Shown piece by piece: positions 35,525 through 44,764 of a DNA stretch of 64,000 bases (its first letter is position 1; each line of letters opens with the position of its first letter). Origin of the DNA: Cytophagales bacterium (lineage in GTDB: Bacteria; Bacteroidota; Bacteroidia; Cytophagales; Cyclobacteriaceae). The position numbers were made by a program, and so were the translations under genes. The notes beneath the pieces are model-generated. The model did not search any database. It was not told the origin of the DNA and was given only the letters and a program-made list of their open reading frames with translations. Location of the stretch: assembly GCA_022360015.1 (NCBI GenBank), contig JAKSDQ010000153.1, positions 163,824 through 227,823 of the forward strand. The letters run 5' to 3'.

Positions 35525-38500
35525 ATGATTAGGTATATGGGGAAGTATATAGACATTCATTGGCGTTTCTTTATTTGGTTAACCGTTTTGGTTATCACCT
35601 TTCCATCGTTACTTTTTGCACAAAAGCGTTGCAGCACCGTGGAATATGAGGCCTACCGCAGGGGCCATGATCCAAAGCTCGAATCGAAAAAATCCTTTGA
35701 GGATTGGCTGAACAAAAGAATTACCGAAAGGAAAAAATTACCGGCTGCGGCCCGTAGAGATGCCCTCGTTCTGACTGTTCCGGTCGTGGTACATATCATT
35801 CACAATGGCGAAGCAGTGGGTGATGGCAGTAATATCAGCGATGCCCAGGTTATTTCCCAGATTGAGGTTATCAATGAAGATTTCAGAAGGTTTAACAGTG
35901 ATGCCAGTGAAACACTGCCTGTTTTTCAGGATGTGGCCGACGATATGCAGATAGAATTTATATTGGCCAGGCAGGATCCGGAAGGATTACCGACCAACGG
36001 CATTGTCAGGGTGCAGGGCAATCAGCCGAATTTTGGCTTGAATGATGCCGCTAAACTATCGGCACTGAGCTACTGGCCGGCAGAGGATTACCTGAATATA
36101 TGGGTGGCCGACCTTGCATTCGGTTTGCTCGGGTTTGCTCAATTCCCGGTGTCTTCCCTGGAAGGACTGGAAGATGCCCCTAATAACAGGCTAACCGATG
36201 GTGTGGTTTTGAGATATCAAAGTTTCGGGTCAAGTGCCAAAGGATCATTTCCTGTATTAATACCCCCTTTCGACCGGGGAAGAACTACCACCCATGAATT
36301 GGGACATTTTTTTGGGCTTAGACATACCTGGGGGGATGGCGGCTGCAGTGTTGATGATTTTTGTGATGACACCCCGCCCGCATCTTCTGAACATGAGGGG
36401 TGTAACCTAAGCCGGCAAAGTTGCGGTGAACTTAGCATGGTGCAAAACTATATGGATTATACAGATGACGCATGCATGAATCTGTTTACCACCGATCAAA
36501 AGGCAAGGATGAGGGTCGTCATAGAAAACAGCCCAAGAAGACAGAGCCTTACAACCTCTCCGGGACTCGTCGCCCCTTCACCTGTAGCTGATGACCTGGG
36601 AATCAAAGAGATCCTCACCCCGGCTGCCGGCCAATGTCAGAATACATTTGCCCCGGAAATCGAGCTAAAAAACTTTGGAACCAATGACATCACCTCGGCC
36701 AGGCTAACCCTGTTAGTGAATGGCTTGGAAGAAGAAACCATCGATGTGACGTTGTCCCTAGCACCACAGGATATTCAAACCATTAGTTTTGCCGCTTTAA
36801 ACGATGTTAGTATAGGAAGCAATGACATAAGTTTTCAGATCATAGAAACCAATGGTGGCGACGATAACAACCCCACCAATAACATACAGTCACTCAATTA
36901 TCTTGTCAGCGGTGACCCGGTCATATCAATTGATGAAAACTTTGAGATTTTTCAGTCCGACTGGATCATCGATAACCCTGATGAAAGCATCACCTGGGAA
37001 ATCCGGTCTGTGCCTGGAGTTACCAGTATCGATAACAGGGCTATCATGCTCAATTTTTTCAATTATATAAACAGCCCAGCAGAATTAGATCAACTGATCG
37101 GTCCTCCGTTGGATCTTTCCGGCGCACGCTCTGCCACACTCTCTTTCAGGCTTGCCTACGCCAATCGCCCTAATAATCCTGACCGCCTTACCGTAGCAGT
37201 ATCTACCGACTGCGGTAACAACTTTGAAAATGTGATTTTTGATGAGTCCGGCGAAGACCTTGCCAGCACAGAATCCGTGCAAGGCGCGTTTGTTCCCGAA
37301 GACCGGTTTGCATGGAAAACAATCACCCTGGACCTCAATGATTATCTTGGTGCCAATGAGGTTCTGGTAGCTTTCAAAGCCCAAAACGCCGGCGGTAATA
37401 ATTTGTATCTGGATGACATTAGGGTCACTGCGGAGCAGCAATATGACATCGACTTAAGTATTGAGGAGATCATCGCACCGGCTGTTATCTCTTGCGAAAA
37501 TACCGTAACACCGAGTATTCTGATCAAGAACCTGGGCACGGTGCCTGTAAACAACTTTAGTGCCGGATATAATGTAAATGGAGAGCCGCAAACCGGTTTA
37601 GAAAGCCTTACACTGAATCCCGGAGAAGAAAGGACGCTGGAATTTCAGGCAATTACGCTGGAAGACGGCGACTACGCGTTCGATTTCCGTTTGATCAACC
37701 CATCCGGGCAGGCTGACCAAAACCCTGATAACAACAGCGCCGTTATTAATCAAAGAACAGATAATTTTAAGGTTGAAATTCCCGTACGGGAAAGGTTTGA
37801 TGACACCAATCCAGGGAATTCGGGGTGGCGGATTTTCAATCCGGATGAGGACATAACCTGGTTGGTGTCACCAGCTAACGGAAATGGCAATAACAATAAT
37901 GCGGCTTTTATCAATGGCTTCAACTACGAAAACGCGGGAGAGGAAGATTGGTTGATAAGCCCCCTCCTGGATATGAGCAAAGCCGACAGGGCCAGCATGA
38001 CTTTCAAATTTTCTTATGCGAATGTCACTAACTATGTAGACCGCCTGAAGATATTTGTTTCCGGAAATTGCGGTGAATCTTTTAATAACCTTATTTACGT
38101 ACTGGAAGATGCCTCACTGGGTGTTATAGCGTCTGATCAACCCTGGTCACCAGAGGATGAAAACGACTGGGAAAACGGGTTCATCGACCTAAACGCCTAC
38201 GCAGGTAATGATGCGGTGAGGGTAGCCTTTGTCTTTGAAAACCAATTTGGTAACAATCTCTACCTGGATGATATCGAATTTTTCCTTACCAGTGACGAAA
38301 ATCTTCCGGTTCCGGAAACCAATACATTTATCCTGTATCCCAACCCGATTGTTACCAATACTTTTAATACCAGCTTTAATTTATCGGATAAAGAAGACAT
38401 TCGTCTCGCCATTGTAGATACCAAAGGGAAGGTGGTTTATGAAAAAATACTGGAAAGTACTTTGAACCAGACCTATACGTTGGAACTTCCGCAATTACGT

Positions 38501-38572
38501 AATGGTGTGTATTTTGTAAAGGCAACGGGGCGTGGGTTGAGCGAGGTGCAGAGGTTATTAATTCAGAGATGA
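35525..38572 (+). CDS. secreted M43 (pappalysin-type) metalloprotease with T9SS tail
   Basis: A 1015-residue exported protease. After a signal peptide comes a metzincin domain with the zinc motif HELGHFFGLRH (from residue 257) and the Met-turn region VQNYMDYTDDACMN, typical of M43. Then follow two copies of a pair of modules: a CARDB-like domain (DLGIKEILTPAAGQCQN... and DLSIEEIIAPAVISCEN...) and a jelly-roll-like domain ending NNLYLDDI. The end (LYPNPIVTNTF... to ...VQRLLIQR, about 80 residues) is a type A sorting domain for type IX secretion. The frame opens at a TTG (35507); the ATG at 35525 or 35537 is the likely start. Confidence 0.92.
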   Translation: MIRYMGKYIDIHWRFFIWLTVLVITFPSLLFAQKRCSTVEYEAYRRGHDPKLESKKSFEDWLNKRITERKKLPAAARRDALVLTVPVVVHIIHNGEAVGDGSNISDAQVISQIEVINEDFRRFNSDASETLPVFQDVADDMQIEFILARQDPEGLPTNGIVRVQGNQPNFGLNDAAKLSALSYWPAEDYLNIWVADLAFGLLGFAQFPVSSLEGLEDAPNNRLTDGVVLRYQSFGSSAKGSFPVLIPPFDRGRTTTHELGHFFGLRHTWGDGGCSVDDFCDDTPPASSEHEGCNLSRQSCGELSMVQNYMDYTDDACMNLFTTDQKARMRVVIENSPRRQSLTTSPGLVAPSPVADDLGIKEILTPAAGQCQNTFAPEIELKNFGTNDITSARLTLLVNGLEEETIDVTLSLAPQDIQTISFAALNDVSIGSNDISFQIIETNGGDDNNPTNNIQSLNYLVSGDPVISIDENFEIFQSDWIIDNPDESITWEIRSVPGVTSIDNRAIMLNFFNYINSPAELDQLIGPPLDLSGARSATLSFRLAYANRPNNPDRLTVAVSTDCGNNFENVIFDESGEDLASTESVQGAFVPEDRFAWKTITLDLNDYLGANEVLVAFKAQNAGGNNLYLDDIRVTAEQQYDIDLSIEEIIAPAVISCENTVTPSILIKNLGTVPVNNFSAGYNVNGEPQTGLESLTLNPGEERTLEFQAITLEDGDYAFDFRLINPSGQADQNPDNNSAVINQRTDNFKVEIPVRERFDDTNPGNSGWRIFNPDEDITWLVSPANGNGNNNNAAFINGFNYENAGEEDWLISPLLDMSKADRASMTFKFSYANVTNYVDRLKIFVSGNCGESFNNLIYVLEDASLGVIASDQPWSPEDENDWENGFIDLNAYAGNDAVRVAFVFENQFGNNLYLDDIEFFLTSDENLPVPETNTFILYPNPIVTNTFNTSFNLSDKEDIRLAIVDTKGKVVYEKILESTLNQTYTLELPQLRNGVYFVKATGRGLSEVQRLLIQR

Positions 38573-38743
38573 TGGGGGTATGGCATGGTGGGATGAGGGA
38601 GTGGATAGAATGATGCGGGGATGGACTGAGGTGTCGATAGGGGGACGGGGTGAGAAATTTTTGTGGGGGTCGTTGGTTATCTGATTTTTTTGATGATAAA
38701 TTAGGTGGCTTTTGTAAATTGCGAAATATATTCAGGAGAGAAA

Positions 38744-41017
38744 ATGGATTATTTAGATAACCTTAATGAGCCGCAGTTGGAAGGGGTCATGAATACCGGA
38801 GGGCCCTGTATGATCATTGCAGGGGCTGGCTCGGGAAAGACCAGGGTATTAACGATGCGCATTGCTCATCTGATCAAGGCAAAGGGCGTGGATCCATTTC
38901 ATATTCTGGCACTCACCTTTACGAATAAAGCAGCAAAAGAGATGCGTGACAGGATTGAGGGTGTAGTGGGCAATGAGGCCAGGAATATATGGATGGGTAC
39001 TTTTCACTCAATTTTTGCCCGTATTTTAAGGGCAGAGGGCGGAAAACTGGGATACCCGGGCAATTTCACCATCTACGACACCGAAGATTCCAAATCATTA
39101 ATCAAAAGTATTGTCAAGGAAAAAGGGTTAGATGACAAAGTTTACAAACCCAATACAGTACTCAACAGAATATCTGCCGCCAAAAACAGGCTGGTCTCCT
39201 GGCAGGAATACCTGAGTAATCCCATCTATCTTGCCGATGATGAAAGTGCTATGAAACCGGAGGTCGGCAATATCTACCGGATCTATGCAGACAGATGCTT
39301 CAAGGCCTCTGCCATGGATTTTGACGATCTGCTGTTTAATACCAATATCTTGTTCAGGGATCACCTGGACGTGCTAAATAAATACCAGCAACGATTCAAG
39401 TATGTACTGGTTGATGAATTTCAGGATACCAACCTGTCTCAATACCTGATCACCAAAAAACTGGCAGCGGTCCATCAAAACATTTGTGTAGTAGGAGATG
39501 ACGCCCAAAGCATTTATGCGTTTCGAGGGGCTGACATTCAGAATATTCTGAATTTCGAAAAAGACTATGCCGATTTGAGGGTCATCAAGCTCGAGCAAAA
39601 TTATCGTTCCACGCAAAACATCGTCGAGGCCGCCAATTCAGTGATTAATAAGAACAGGGCACAATTGAAAAAAAATGTGTGGACGCAAAATACACAGGGT
39701 GACCTCATTGAAGTCATCAAAGCCACCAGTGATAATGAAGAAGGTAAACTGGTCGCAAGCACTATCTTTGAAGAGAGAATGCACCATCAGCTCAGTTACA
39801 CCGACTTTGCGGTGCTCTACCGGACCAACAGCCAGTCACGGGCCATTGAAGAAGCCCTGCGCAGAAACAATGTCAAATATAAAATCATCGGTGGTCTGTC
39901 ATTTTATCAAAGAAAGGAAATCAAAGACATACTGGCTTATCTGAGATTCGCCATTAACCAGCATGATGAACAAGCCTTGAGAAGAATTATCAACCTGCCC
40001 AAACGTGGCATTGGGCCCGCATCGGTTGACAAGGTAGTGGTGGCTGCCTATGAACATGACATGTCGATCTGGGAGGTGCTTGAAAATATCCACAGTTTTA
40101 TCAGTGGCAGAACAGCCAACGCTATCGCCGACTTCGTCACCATGATCAAGGCCTTTAAACTGGAGATAGAAAGAAAGGATGCATTTGAGGCAGCTACGCA
40201 TATTGCGAAAAATTCGGGCATTTTAAGGGCGTTGTATGAAGATAAGACCATTGAAGGACTCAACCGGTATGAAAACGTACAGGAGCTGTTGAATGCTATC
40301 AAGGAATACGTGGATAATCCGGAAAATGAGGATAAAACCCTGGGCGCATTTCTGCAGGAAATAGCCCTGCTTACAAGTGTGGATCAGGATAACAATGAAG
40401 ACAACGAACTGGTTACCCTGATGACCATTCATATGGCCAAAGGACTGGAATTTAAATACATCTTCGTGGTCGGCATGGAAGAGGATCTCTTCCCTTCCCA
40501 GATGATGTTAACCAGCCGTGCGGATCTGGAGGAAGAACGCCGCCTTTTTTATGTTGCCATCACCCGGGCAAAAGCTAAACTATATCTTTCCTATGCCCTG
40601 AACAGATACCGGTTCGGAAGACTCAAAAACTGCGAACCCAGCCGGTTTCTGGAAGATATCGATCCCCAGTTTATCAAAGTTAACAGACTGTTTAAGGGCA
40701 GTGAAGCAAACAACTTTAACCCTGTCGGTCAGGTGCAGGGTACCCATAGTCGATATGCCAAAAACCTGGTAAACAGTATCCGCAAAACCTCCGGGCCTAC
40801 CTCACAAAACTATCATAAACCGGGCAAGGATTTTATACCGAGTGATACCTCCGGACTGACGGAAGGTATGAAGGTGGAGCATGCTAAGTTTGGATTTGGG
40901 GTGGTGACGATGATGGACAATCTGGGTGCCAACAGAAAAGCAAAAGTTAACTTCGAAAACTTTGGAGAAAAAACGTTGTTGCTTAGCTTTGCTAAACTTA
41001 AAATACATGACAGCTAA
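38744..41017 (+). CDS. uvrD: UvrD/PcrA-family 3'-5' DNA helicase
   Basis: A 757-residue superfamily 1 helicase for repair and replication restart. Motifs in order: Walker A AGAGSGKT (26-33), TFTNKAAKEMRDR, DEFQDTN (motif II), GDDAQSIYAFRGAD (III), LEQNYRS (IV), TIHMAKGLEF (V) and ARRLFYVAITRAK-like EERRLFYVAITRAKAKL (VI). A C-terminal beta domain (VEHAKFGFGVVTMMDN) matches the PcrA tail that binds RNA polymerase. The frame opens with GTG at 38705, but AGGAGAG at 38734-38740 fixes the ATG at 38744, a rare clear Shine-Dalgarno in this window. Confidence 0.95.
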   Translation: MDYLDNLNEPQLEGVMNTGGPCMIIAGAGSGKTRVLTMRIAHLIKAKGVDPFHILALTFTNKAAKEMRDRIEGVVGNEARNIWMGTFHSIFARILRAEGGKLGYPGNFTIYDTEDSKSLIKSIVKEKGLDDKVYKPNTVLNRISAAKNRLVSWQEYLSNPIYLADDESAMKPEVGNIYRIYADRCFKASAMDFDDLLFNTNILFRDHLDVLNKYQQRFKYVLVDEFQDTNLSQYLITKKLAAVHQNICVVGDDAQSIYAFRGADIQNILNFEKDYADLRVIKLEQNYRSTQNIVEAANSVINKNRAQLKKNVWTQNTQGDLIEVIKATSDNEEGKLVASTIFEERMHHQLSYTDFAVLYRTNSQSRAIEEALRRNNVKYKIIGGLSFYQRKEIKDILAYLRFAINQHDEQALRRIINLPKRGIGPASVDKVVVAAYEHDMSIWEVLENIHSFISGRTANAIADFVTMIKAFKLEIERKDAFEAATHIAKNSGILRALYEDKTIEGLNRYENVQELLNAIKEYVDNPENEDKTLGAFLQEIALLTSVDQDNNEDNELVTLMTIHMAKGLEFKYIFVVGMEEDLFPSQMMLTSRADLEEERRLFYVAITRAKAKLYLSYALNRYRFGRLKNCEPSRFLEDIDPQFIKVNRLFKGSEANNFNPVGQVQGTHSRYAKNLVNSIRKTSGPTSQNYHKPGKDFIPSDTSGLTEGMKVEHAKFGFGVVTMMDNLGANRKAKVNFENFGEKTLLLSFAKLKIHDS

Positions 41018-41105
41018 AATCAAATAATAACCTATTTTCCAGTGTTTTAAAAAAAATCCTGTATTTTTAAATTTTGTAAACCATTATTTTAAAGAAAAAA
41101 TCACA

Positions 41106-41741
41106 ATGAGTGAATATAATACGCAGAAGCCACGGTTAATATTAAGAGAATATGGAAGGAATATTCAGAAACTGGTTGAATATATGAGCGGGGTAGACGA
41201 CAATGAAAAAAGAAATGCCTACGCTGCTGTGCTGGTAGATTTAATGCGGCAGATAAATCCCAATATCAAGGATAGTAACGAGTACAACCAAAAGCTGTGG
41301 GACGACCTCTTTATCATGTCAGACTTTAAGGCGGAGGTTGACAGTCCCTACCCCAAGCCGGAAAAAGAAATACTGAGCAGAAAGCCACAAAAGGTAGACT
41401 ACAATGTCAACCGGATAAAATACAAACACTACGGGCGGAATATAGAACTCATCGTAGACAAGGCTGTGAAAACCGAAGCCCCGGAAGAAAGGGAGTCATT
41501 TATCATTTATCTGGGTAAATTGATGAAAACCTTTTATGCTAGCTGGAATAAAGAGGTGGTGAGTGATCAGGTAATCATCGATCATATCAAAGAGCTTTCC
41601 AAAAACAAGCTGGATATCGACCCGCAAAAGGTAAAAGAGGAAAACCTTTTCGAAGTTCTTTTTAAAGAAAAAACCACCAAACCAAAAAAAGAAAACATTG
41701 GAAAGAGAAGCGGCAACGGAAAAAAAAGGCGAAGAAATTAA
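41106..41741 (+). CDS. DUF4290 family protein
   Basis: A 211-residue soluble protein with ILREYGRNIQKLVEYM near the start, a second similar segment (KYKHYGRNIELIVDKAV, about 108-124), and a Lys/Arg-rich tail (KPKKENIGKRSGNGKKRRRN). This matches DUF4290, a Bacteroidota-specific family that sits beside murA. The stop codon overlaps the murA start by one base, so the two are coupled. The repeated YGRNI segments suggest an internal duplication. Function unknown; a link to cell wall synthesis is suggested only by position, and the basic tail could bind nucleic acid. Confidence 0.88.
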   Translation: MSEYNTQKPRLILREYGRNIQKLVEYMSGVDDNEKRNAYAAVLVDLMRQINPNIKDSNEYNQKLWDDLFIMSDFKAEVDSPYPKPEKEILSRKPQKVDYNVNRIKYKHYGRNIELIVDKAVKTEAPEERESFIIYLGKLMKTFYASWNKEVVSDQVIIDHIKELSKNKLDIDPQKVKEENLFEVLFKEKTTKPKKENIGKRSGNGKKRRRN

Positions 41742-43048
41742 TGACATCATTCAAAATTAACGGTGGCAACCGGCTAGGGGGAGAAATTGAACCACAAGGT
41801 GCCAAAAATGAAGCCCTGCAAATTTTAAGTGCCACGCTTTTAACCGAAGAACCTGTTACCATCCACAAGGTACCGAACATCAGGGATGTTAATAAACTGA
41901 TAGACCTTTTAAAACTTATGGGGGTTGAAGTTGAAAAACTTGGATCGGAATCGTACCGGTTCATGGCAAAAAATGTGGATCTGTCTATCCTTGAAACTGA
42001 AGAATACAAGGCCATGGCCTCCTCATTAAGAGGATCCATCATGGTGCTGGGACCTTTACTGGCAAGATTTGGAAAAGGCAAAATCCCCAAACCCGGAGGT
42101 GATAAAATCGGAAGGAGGAGATTGGACACCCACTTTATAGGTTTTCAAAAACTCGGCGCCAAATTTGTATACCATGCCAGTGACAAATTCTACCATATAG
42201 ATGCCTCCAACCTCAACGGTACCTATATTTTGATGGATGAAGCCTCGGTTACAGGTACAGCCAACATCATCATGGCCGCAGTACTGGCCAAGGGAAGTAC
42301 AACGATATACAATGCTGCCTGCGAGCCTTACGTACAACAGTTATGTAGTATGTTAAATGATATGGGCGCTGATATTCATGGCATTGGCTCCAACCTTCTT
42401 AAAATTAACGGTGTCAAGGAGCTGCATGGTACTGAACACCGTCTTTTGCCGGATATGATTGAAATAGGGAGTTTTATCGGCATGGCTGCCATGACGCAAT
42501 CGGCGTTGAAAATCAAAAATGCAAGCGTAGATCAACTGGGGCTAATCCCTGATGTATTCAGAAAGTTAGGCATTCAACTGGAGATTACCAACAATGATAT
42601 CCTCATTCCGGCACAATCCAATTACGAAATTGAAACTTTTATCGACGGGTCAATCATGACAGTAGCCGATGCCATTTGGCCGGGTTTTACACCGGATTTG
42701 CTGAGCATCGTGGTAGTCGTGGCCACACAGGCTAAAGGCACAGTGCTGGTGCATCAAAAAATGTTTGAAAGCCGTCTGTTCTTTGTCGATAAACTGATTG
42801 ATATGGGGGCTCAGATTATTTTATGCGATCCGCACCGCGCCACTGTAATAGGGCTGGACAGGAAGCAGCCACTACGGGGTATCCGCATGAGCTCTCCGGA
42901 TATCAGGGCAGGGGTCTCACTTTTAATCGCCGCACTTTCGGCAGAAGGAACCAGTATTATAGACCATGTGGAACAAATCGACAGGGGATATCAAAATATC
43001 GACGGGCGTTTAAAGGCATTGGGCGCTGACATTACCAGGATCGATTAG
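41741..43048 (+). CDS. murA: UDP-N-acetylglucosamine 1-carboxyvinyltransferase, Cys-to-Asp form
   Basis: A 435-residue EPSP-synthase-fold enzyme that makes the first committed step to peptidoglycan by adding enolpyruvate from PEP to UDP-GlcNAc. The N-terminal QGAKNEALQIL, the RGSIMVLGPLLARFG block and the C-terminal SPDIRAGVSLLIAALSAEG all fit. The catalytic loop, PGGCxIGxRPVD in most bacteria, reads PGGDKIGRRRLDTH, so Asp121 (codon 42101-42103) replaces the Cys that fosfomycin alkylates. Asp in this place is active in other species and gives intrinsic fosfomycin resistance. Coupled to the DUF4290 gene. Confidence 0.95.
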   Translation: MTSFKINGGNRLGGEIEPQGAKNEALQILSATLLTEEPVTIHKVPNIRDVNKLIDLLKLMGVEVEKLGSESYRFMAKNVDLSILETEEYKAMASSLRGSIMVLGPLLARFGKGKIPKPGGDKIGRRRLDTHFIGFQKLGAKFVYHASDKFYHIDASNLNGTYILMDEASVTGTANIIMAAVLAKGSTTIYNAACEPYVQQLCSMLNDMGADIHGIGSNLLKINGVKELHGTEHRLLPDMIEIGSFIGMAAMTQSALKIKNASVDQLGLIPDVFRKLGIQLEITNNDILIPAQSNYEIETFIDGSIMTVADAIWPGFTPDLLSIVVVVATQAKGTVLVHQKMFESRLFFVDKLIDMGAQIILCDPHRATVIGLDRKQPLRGIRMSSPDIRAGVSLLIAALSAEGTSIIDHVEQIDRGYQNIDGRLKALGADITRID

Positions 43049-43057
43049 CTGATTTTT

Positions 43058-43334
43058 AGAGGATAAGTCATGTTTTTGCAAAAGTAAAATAGATGTCAGG
43101 TCCAGGACAGTAGTAGAAAAGGTAAGCTACAAATACACCAGCAATATGCCGGCAGGAAAGCTTTATGAACCTACCAAGTACGGGATGGCTAAGGCATTGT
43201 TATTAACCGGCGATGAAATATGGATTGGCATCGACAACAACGGTCTCAAAGCATCCAAAGGCGCTGAAGACCGGTTTGGGCTGAAAGGTAACCAACCTTC
43301 GATCCTGAGATTCAAAAGACCTGCCGGTTTTTAA
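43058..43334 (+). pseudogene. possible 3' remnant of a beta-propeller (esterase-like/phytase-like) gene
   Basis: An open frame without a good start runs from about 43058 to a TAA at 43334; from the first ATG (43146) it gives 62 residues: MPAGKLYEPTKYGMAKALLL, then TGDEIWIGIDNNGLKASKGA and EDRFGLKGNQPSILRFKRPAGF. The strand-rich pattern with IDNNG and a closing ILRFKRP resembles the last blade of secreted beta-propeller proteins such as the esterase-like activity of phytase family. The upstream 5' part is missing; the frame abuts murA. Its stop overlaps the stop of the convergent amidase gene. A short real gene cannot be ruled out. Confidence 0.35.
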
Positions 43335-44563
43335 TCAGCCACGGAAGTTTCATACTTAATGACTCCCTCCAGAAACCAATTGGCCAGGGCCTGTCTGTTC
43401 GACTCCAATACCAGTCTTTTCTGATCCTTTTCGTTTCTGATATTGCCTAATTCAACATACACGGAAGTAGGCAATGTTTTTTTCAACATATAAAGATTCC
43501 TTGCGGCAACGGTACCGTTGTAGCCCCGGTTTTTTTGGTGTAAACCATACTTTTCATCAATATGCTGCCTTAGGCTATTGGCAAATCTTTTTCCTGACCT
43601 GCTATTGCCGGCATGGTAAAAAAACAAATCCACACGTTCTTCGGTACTTCTGGAGTCTACGTGAAATATTAATACCCGTTGAATTTTTTCCCCTTCTTTT
43701 TTGTGTTTTCTATATAAGCGGTTAATAGCATCGGCCCTTTGCTTCAACCTTGCCAGTTGGTTATAAGGTATTTTACTGCCGCCGTGAACCACCTCGTCCG
43801 AATCACAAGGCAAAACTACCTCATTCCGTATCCCGTCATTCTCATCCTGAACAATCAGATATATGGTGGCTCCGTGCCTGACAAGGTGATTGGCCAGTCT
43901 GAGGGTTACGTCATAGGCATATTCATCTTCACACAGATTATGCCCCCCGTACCTTCCTATAGCCCCGGGGTCCGGCCCCCCATGCCCGCTGACAAGATAA
44001 TAAATATGATTTTTTAATTTGTCGCTCCTGATATCGACGACTTCATCCTCTTTACCCAACAAGGGAAAAATGATGGTCTCAACCGGTTCATCAATGGTTT
44101 TTCCATTATTTAAAGCCAGTGAATCACTTCCTTCTGCCACCAGCAGCCTATCACAGTCAAAAAACCGGTGTGGTACCCAAAGTTGGTCATTAGTCCTGTA
44201 ATCCCCTGATTTTACACCCTTTGCCAGGAGCCTGTCATTATAGGTTTCAATTGTTTTTGCCCGTTGATAATCGTTTATTCCTATAGTGGTCCGGATACTC
44301 TTACCGTTATAATCGTAAACTTTGATTGGTAATTGGTATAAGCGCTCCAGATTTAGTCCCTCTTGTTCATCGATATCGTTAATTTCATAAAAGTGCCTGC
44401 GGTCACAGGAATCGAGTAATTCGTAGCGGTTCAAAAATGACAAGATACCATCTCCCGGCAGGGGCCGCAGGGTCAGGTAGGTGGAGTCCTGGGCATGTGC
44501 CCCGGTGAGGCCAGCAATTAGTAGTAAACAAAAAAGTATGAAGCGAAATTTTATAACAACCAC
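43331..44563 (-). CDS. N-acetylmuramoyl-L-alanine amidase (Amidase_3)
   Basis: A 410-residue exported enzyme (signal peptide about 1-24, ending GAHA) that cuts the bond between muramic acid and the peptide stem. The N-terminal part (about 28-135) has a LysM-like look (LRPLPGDGILSFLNRYEL...LPIKVYDYNG). The zinc amidase domain has SGHGGPDPGAIG with His194, the acidic ligand in the CEDEYAYD stretch (211-218), LIFHVDSR and the catalytic Glu in VYVELGNIRN. It is divergent from the HD-nucleotidase gene. A TAAATTTG -7-like element lies at 44612-44605 on its strand. Confidence 0.9.
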   Translation of the reverse strand: MVVIKFRFILFCLLLIAGLTGAHAQDSTYLTLRPLPGDGILSFLNRYELLDSCDRRHFYEINDIDEQEGLNLERLYQLPIKVYDYNGKSIRTTIGINDYQRAKTIETYNDRLLAKGVKSGDYRTNDQLWVPHRFFDCDRLLVAEGSDSLALNNGKTIDEPVETIIFPLLGKEDEVVDIRSDKLKNHIYYLVSGHGGPDPGAIGRYGGHNLCEDEYAYDVTLRLANHLVRHGATIYLIVQDENDGIRNEVVLPCDSDEVVHGGSKIPYNQLARLKQRADAINRLYRKHKKEGEKIQRVLIFHVDSRSTEERVDLFFYHAGNSRSGKRFANSLRQHIDEKYGLHQKNRGYNGTVAARNLYMLKKTLPTSVYVELGNIRNEKDQKRLVLESNRQALANWFLEGVIKYETSVAD

Positions 44564-44712
44564 TCTTTTATTCTATCGATGTTGATAACTGCCTTTTAAA
44601 ACGACAAATTTATAATAAAATGATTGGTTGAAGAAGTAAAAAAATCGTAAATATACATACTGTTGTTATTACACAAAATCTACTTCATGCACCCAGTCTA
44701 CCAGTTCTGCCG

Positions 44713-44745
44713 AGTCATTCTATGACTTGGATTCATAGTATGACT
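44713..44745. promoter_or_regulatory. 13-bp dyad upstream of the HD-nucleotidase gene
   Basis: AGTCATTCTATGA and TCATAGTATGACT form an inverted repeat with one mismatch and a 7-base spacer, ending 19 bases before the ATG at 44765. It could be an operator or a hairpin in the leader; no T run follows, so a terminator is unlikely. Confidence 0.45.
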
Positions 44746-44764
44746 ATTGATCGGAATTTATCCT

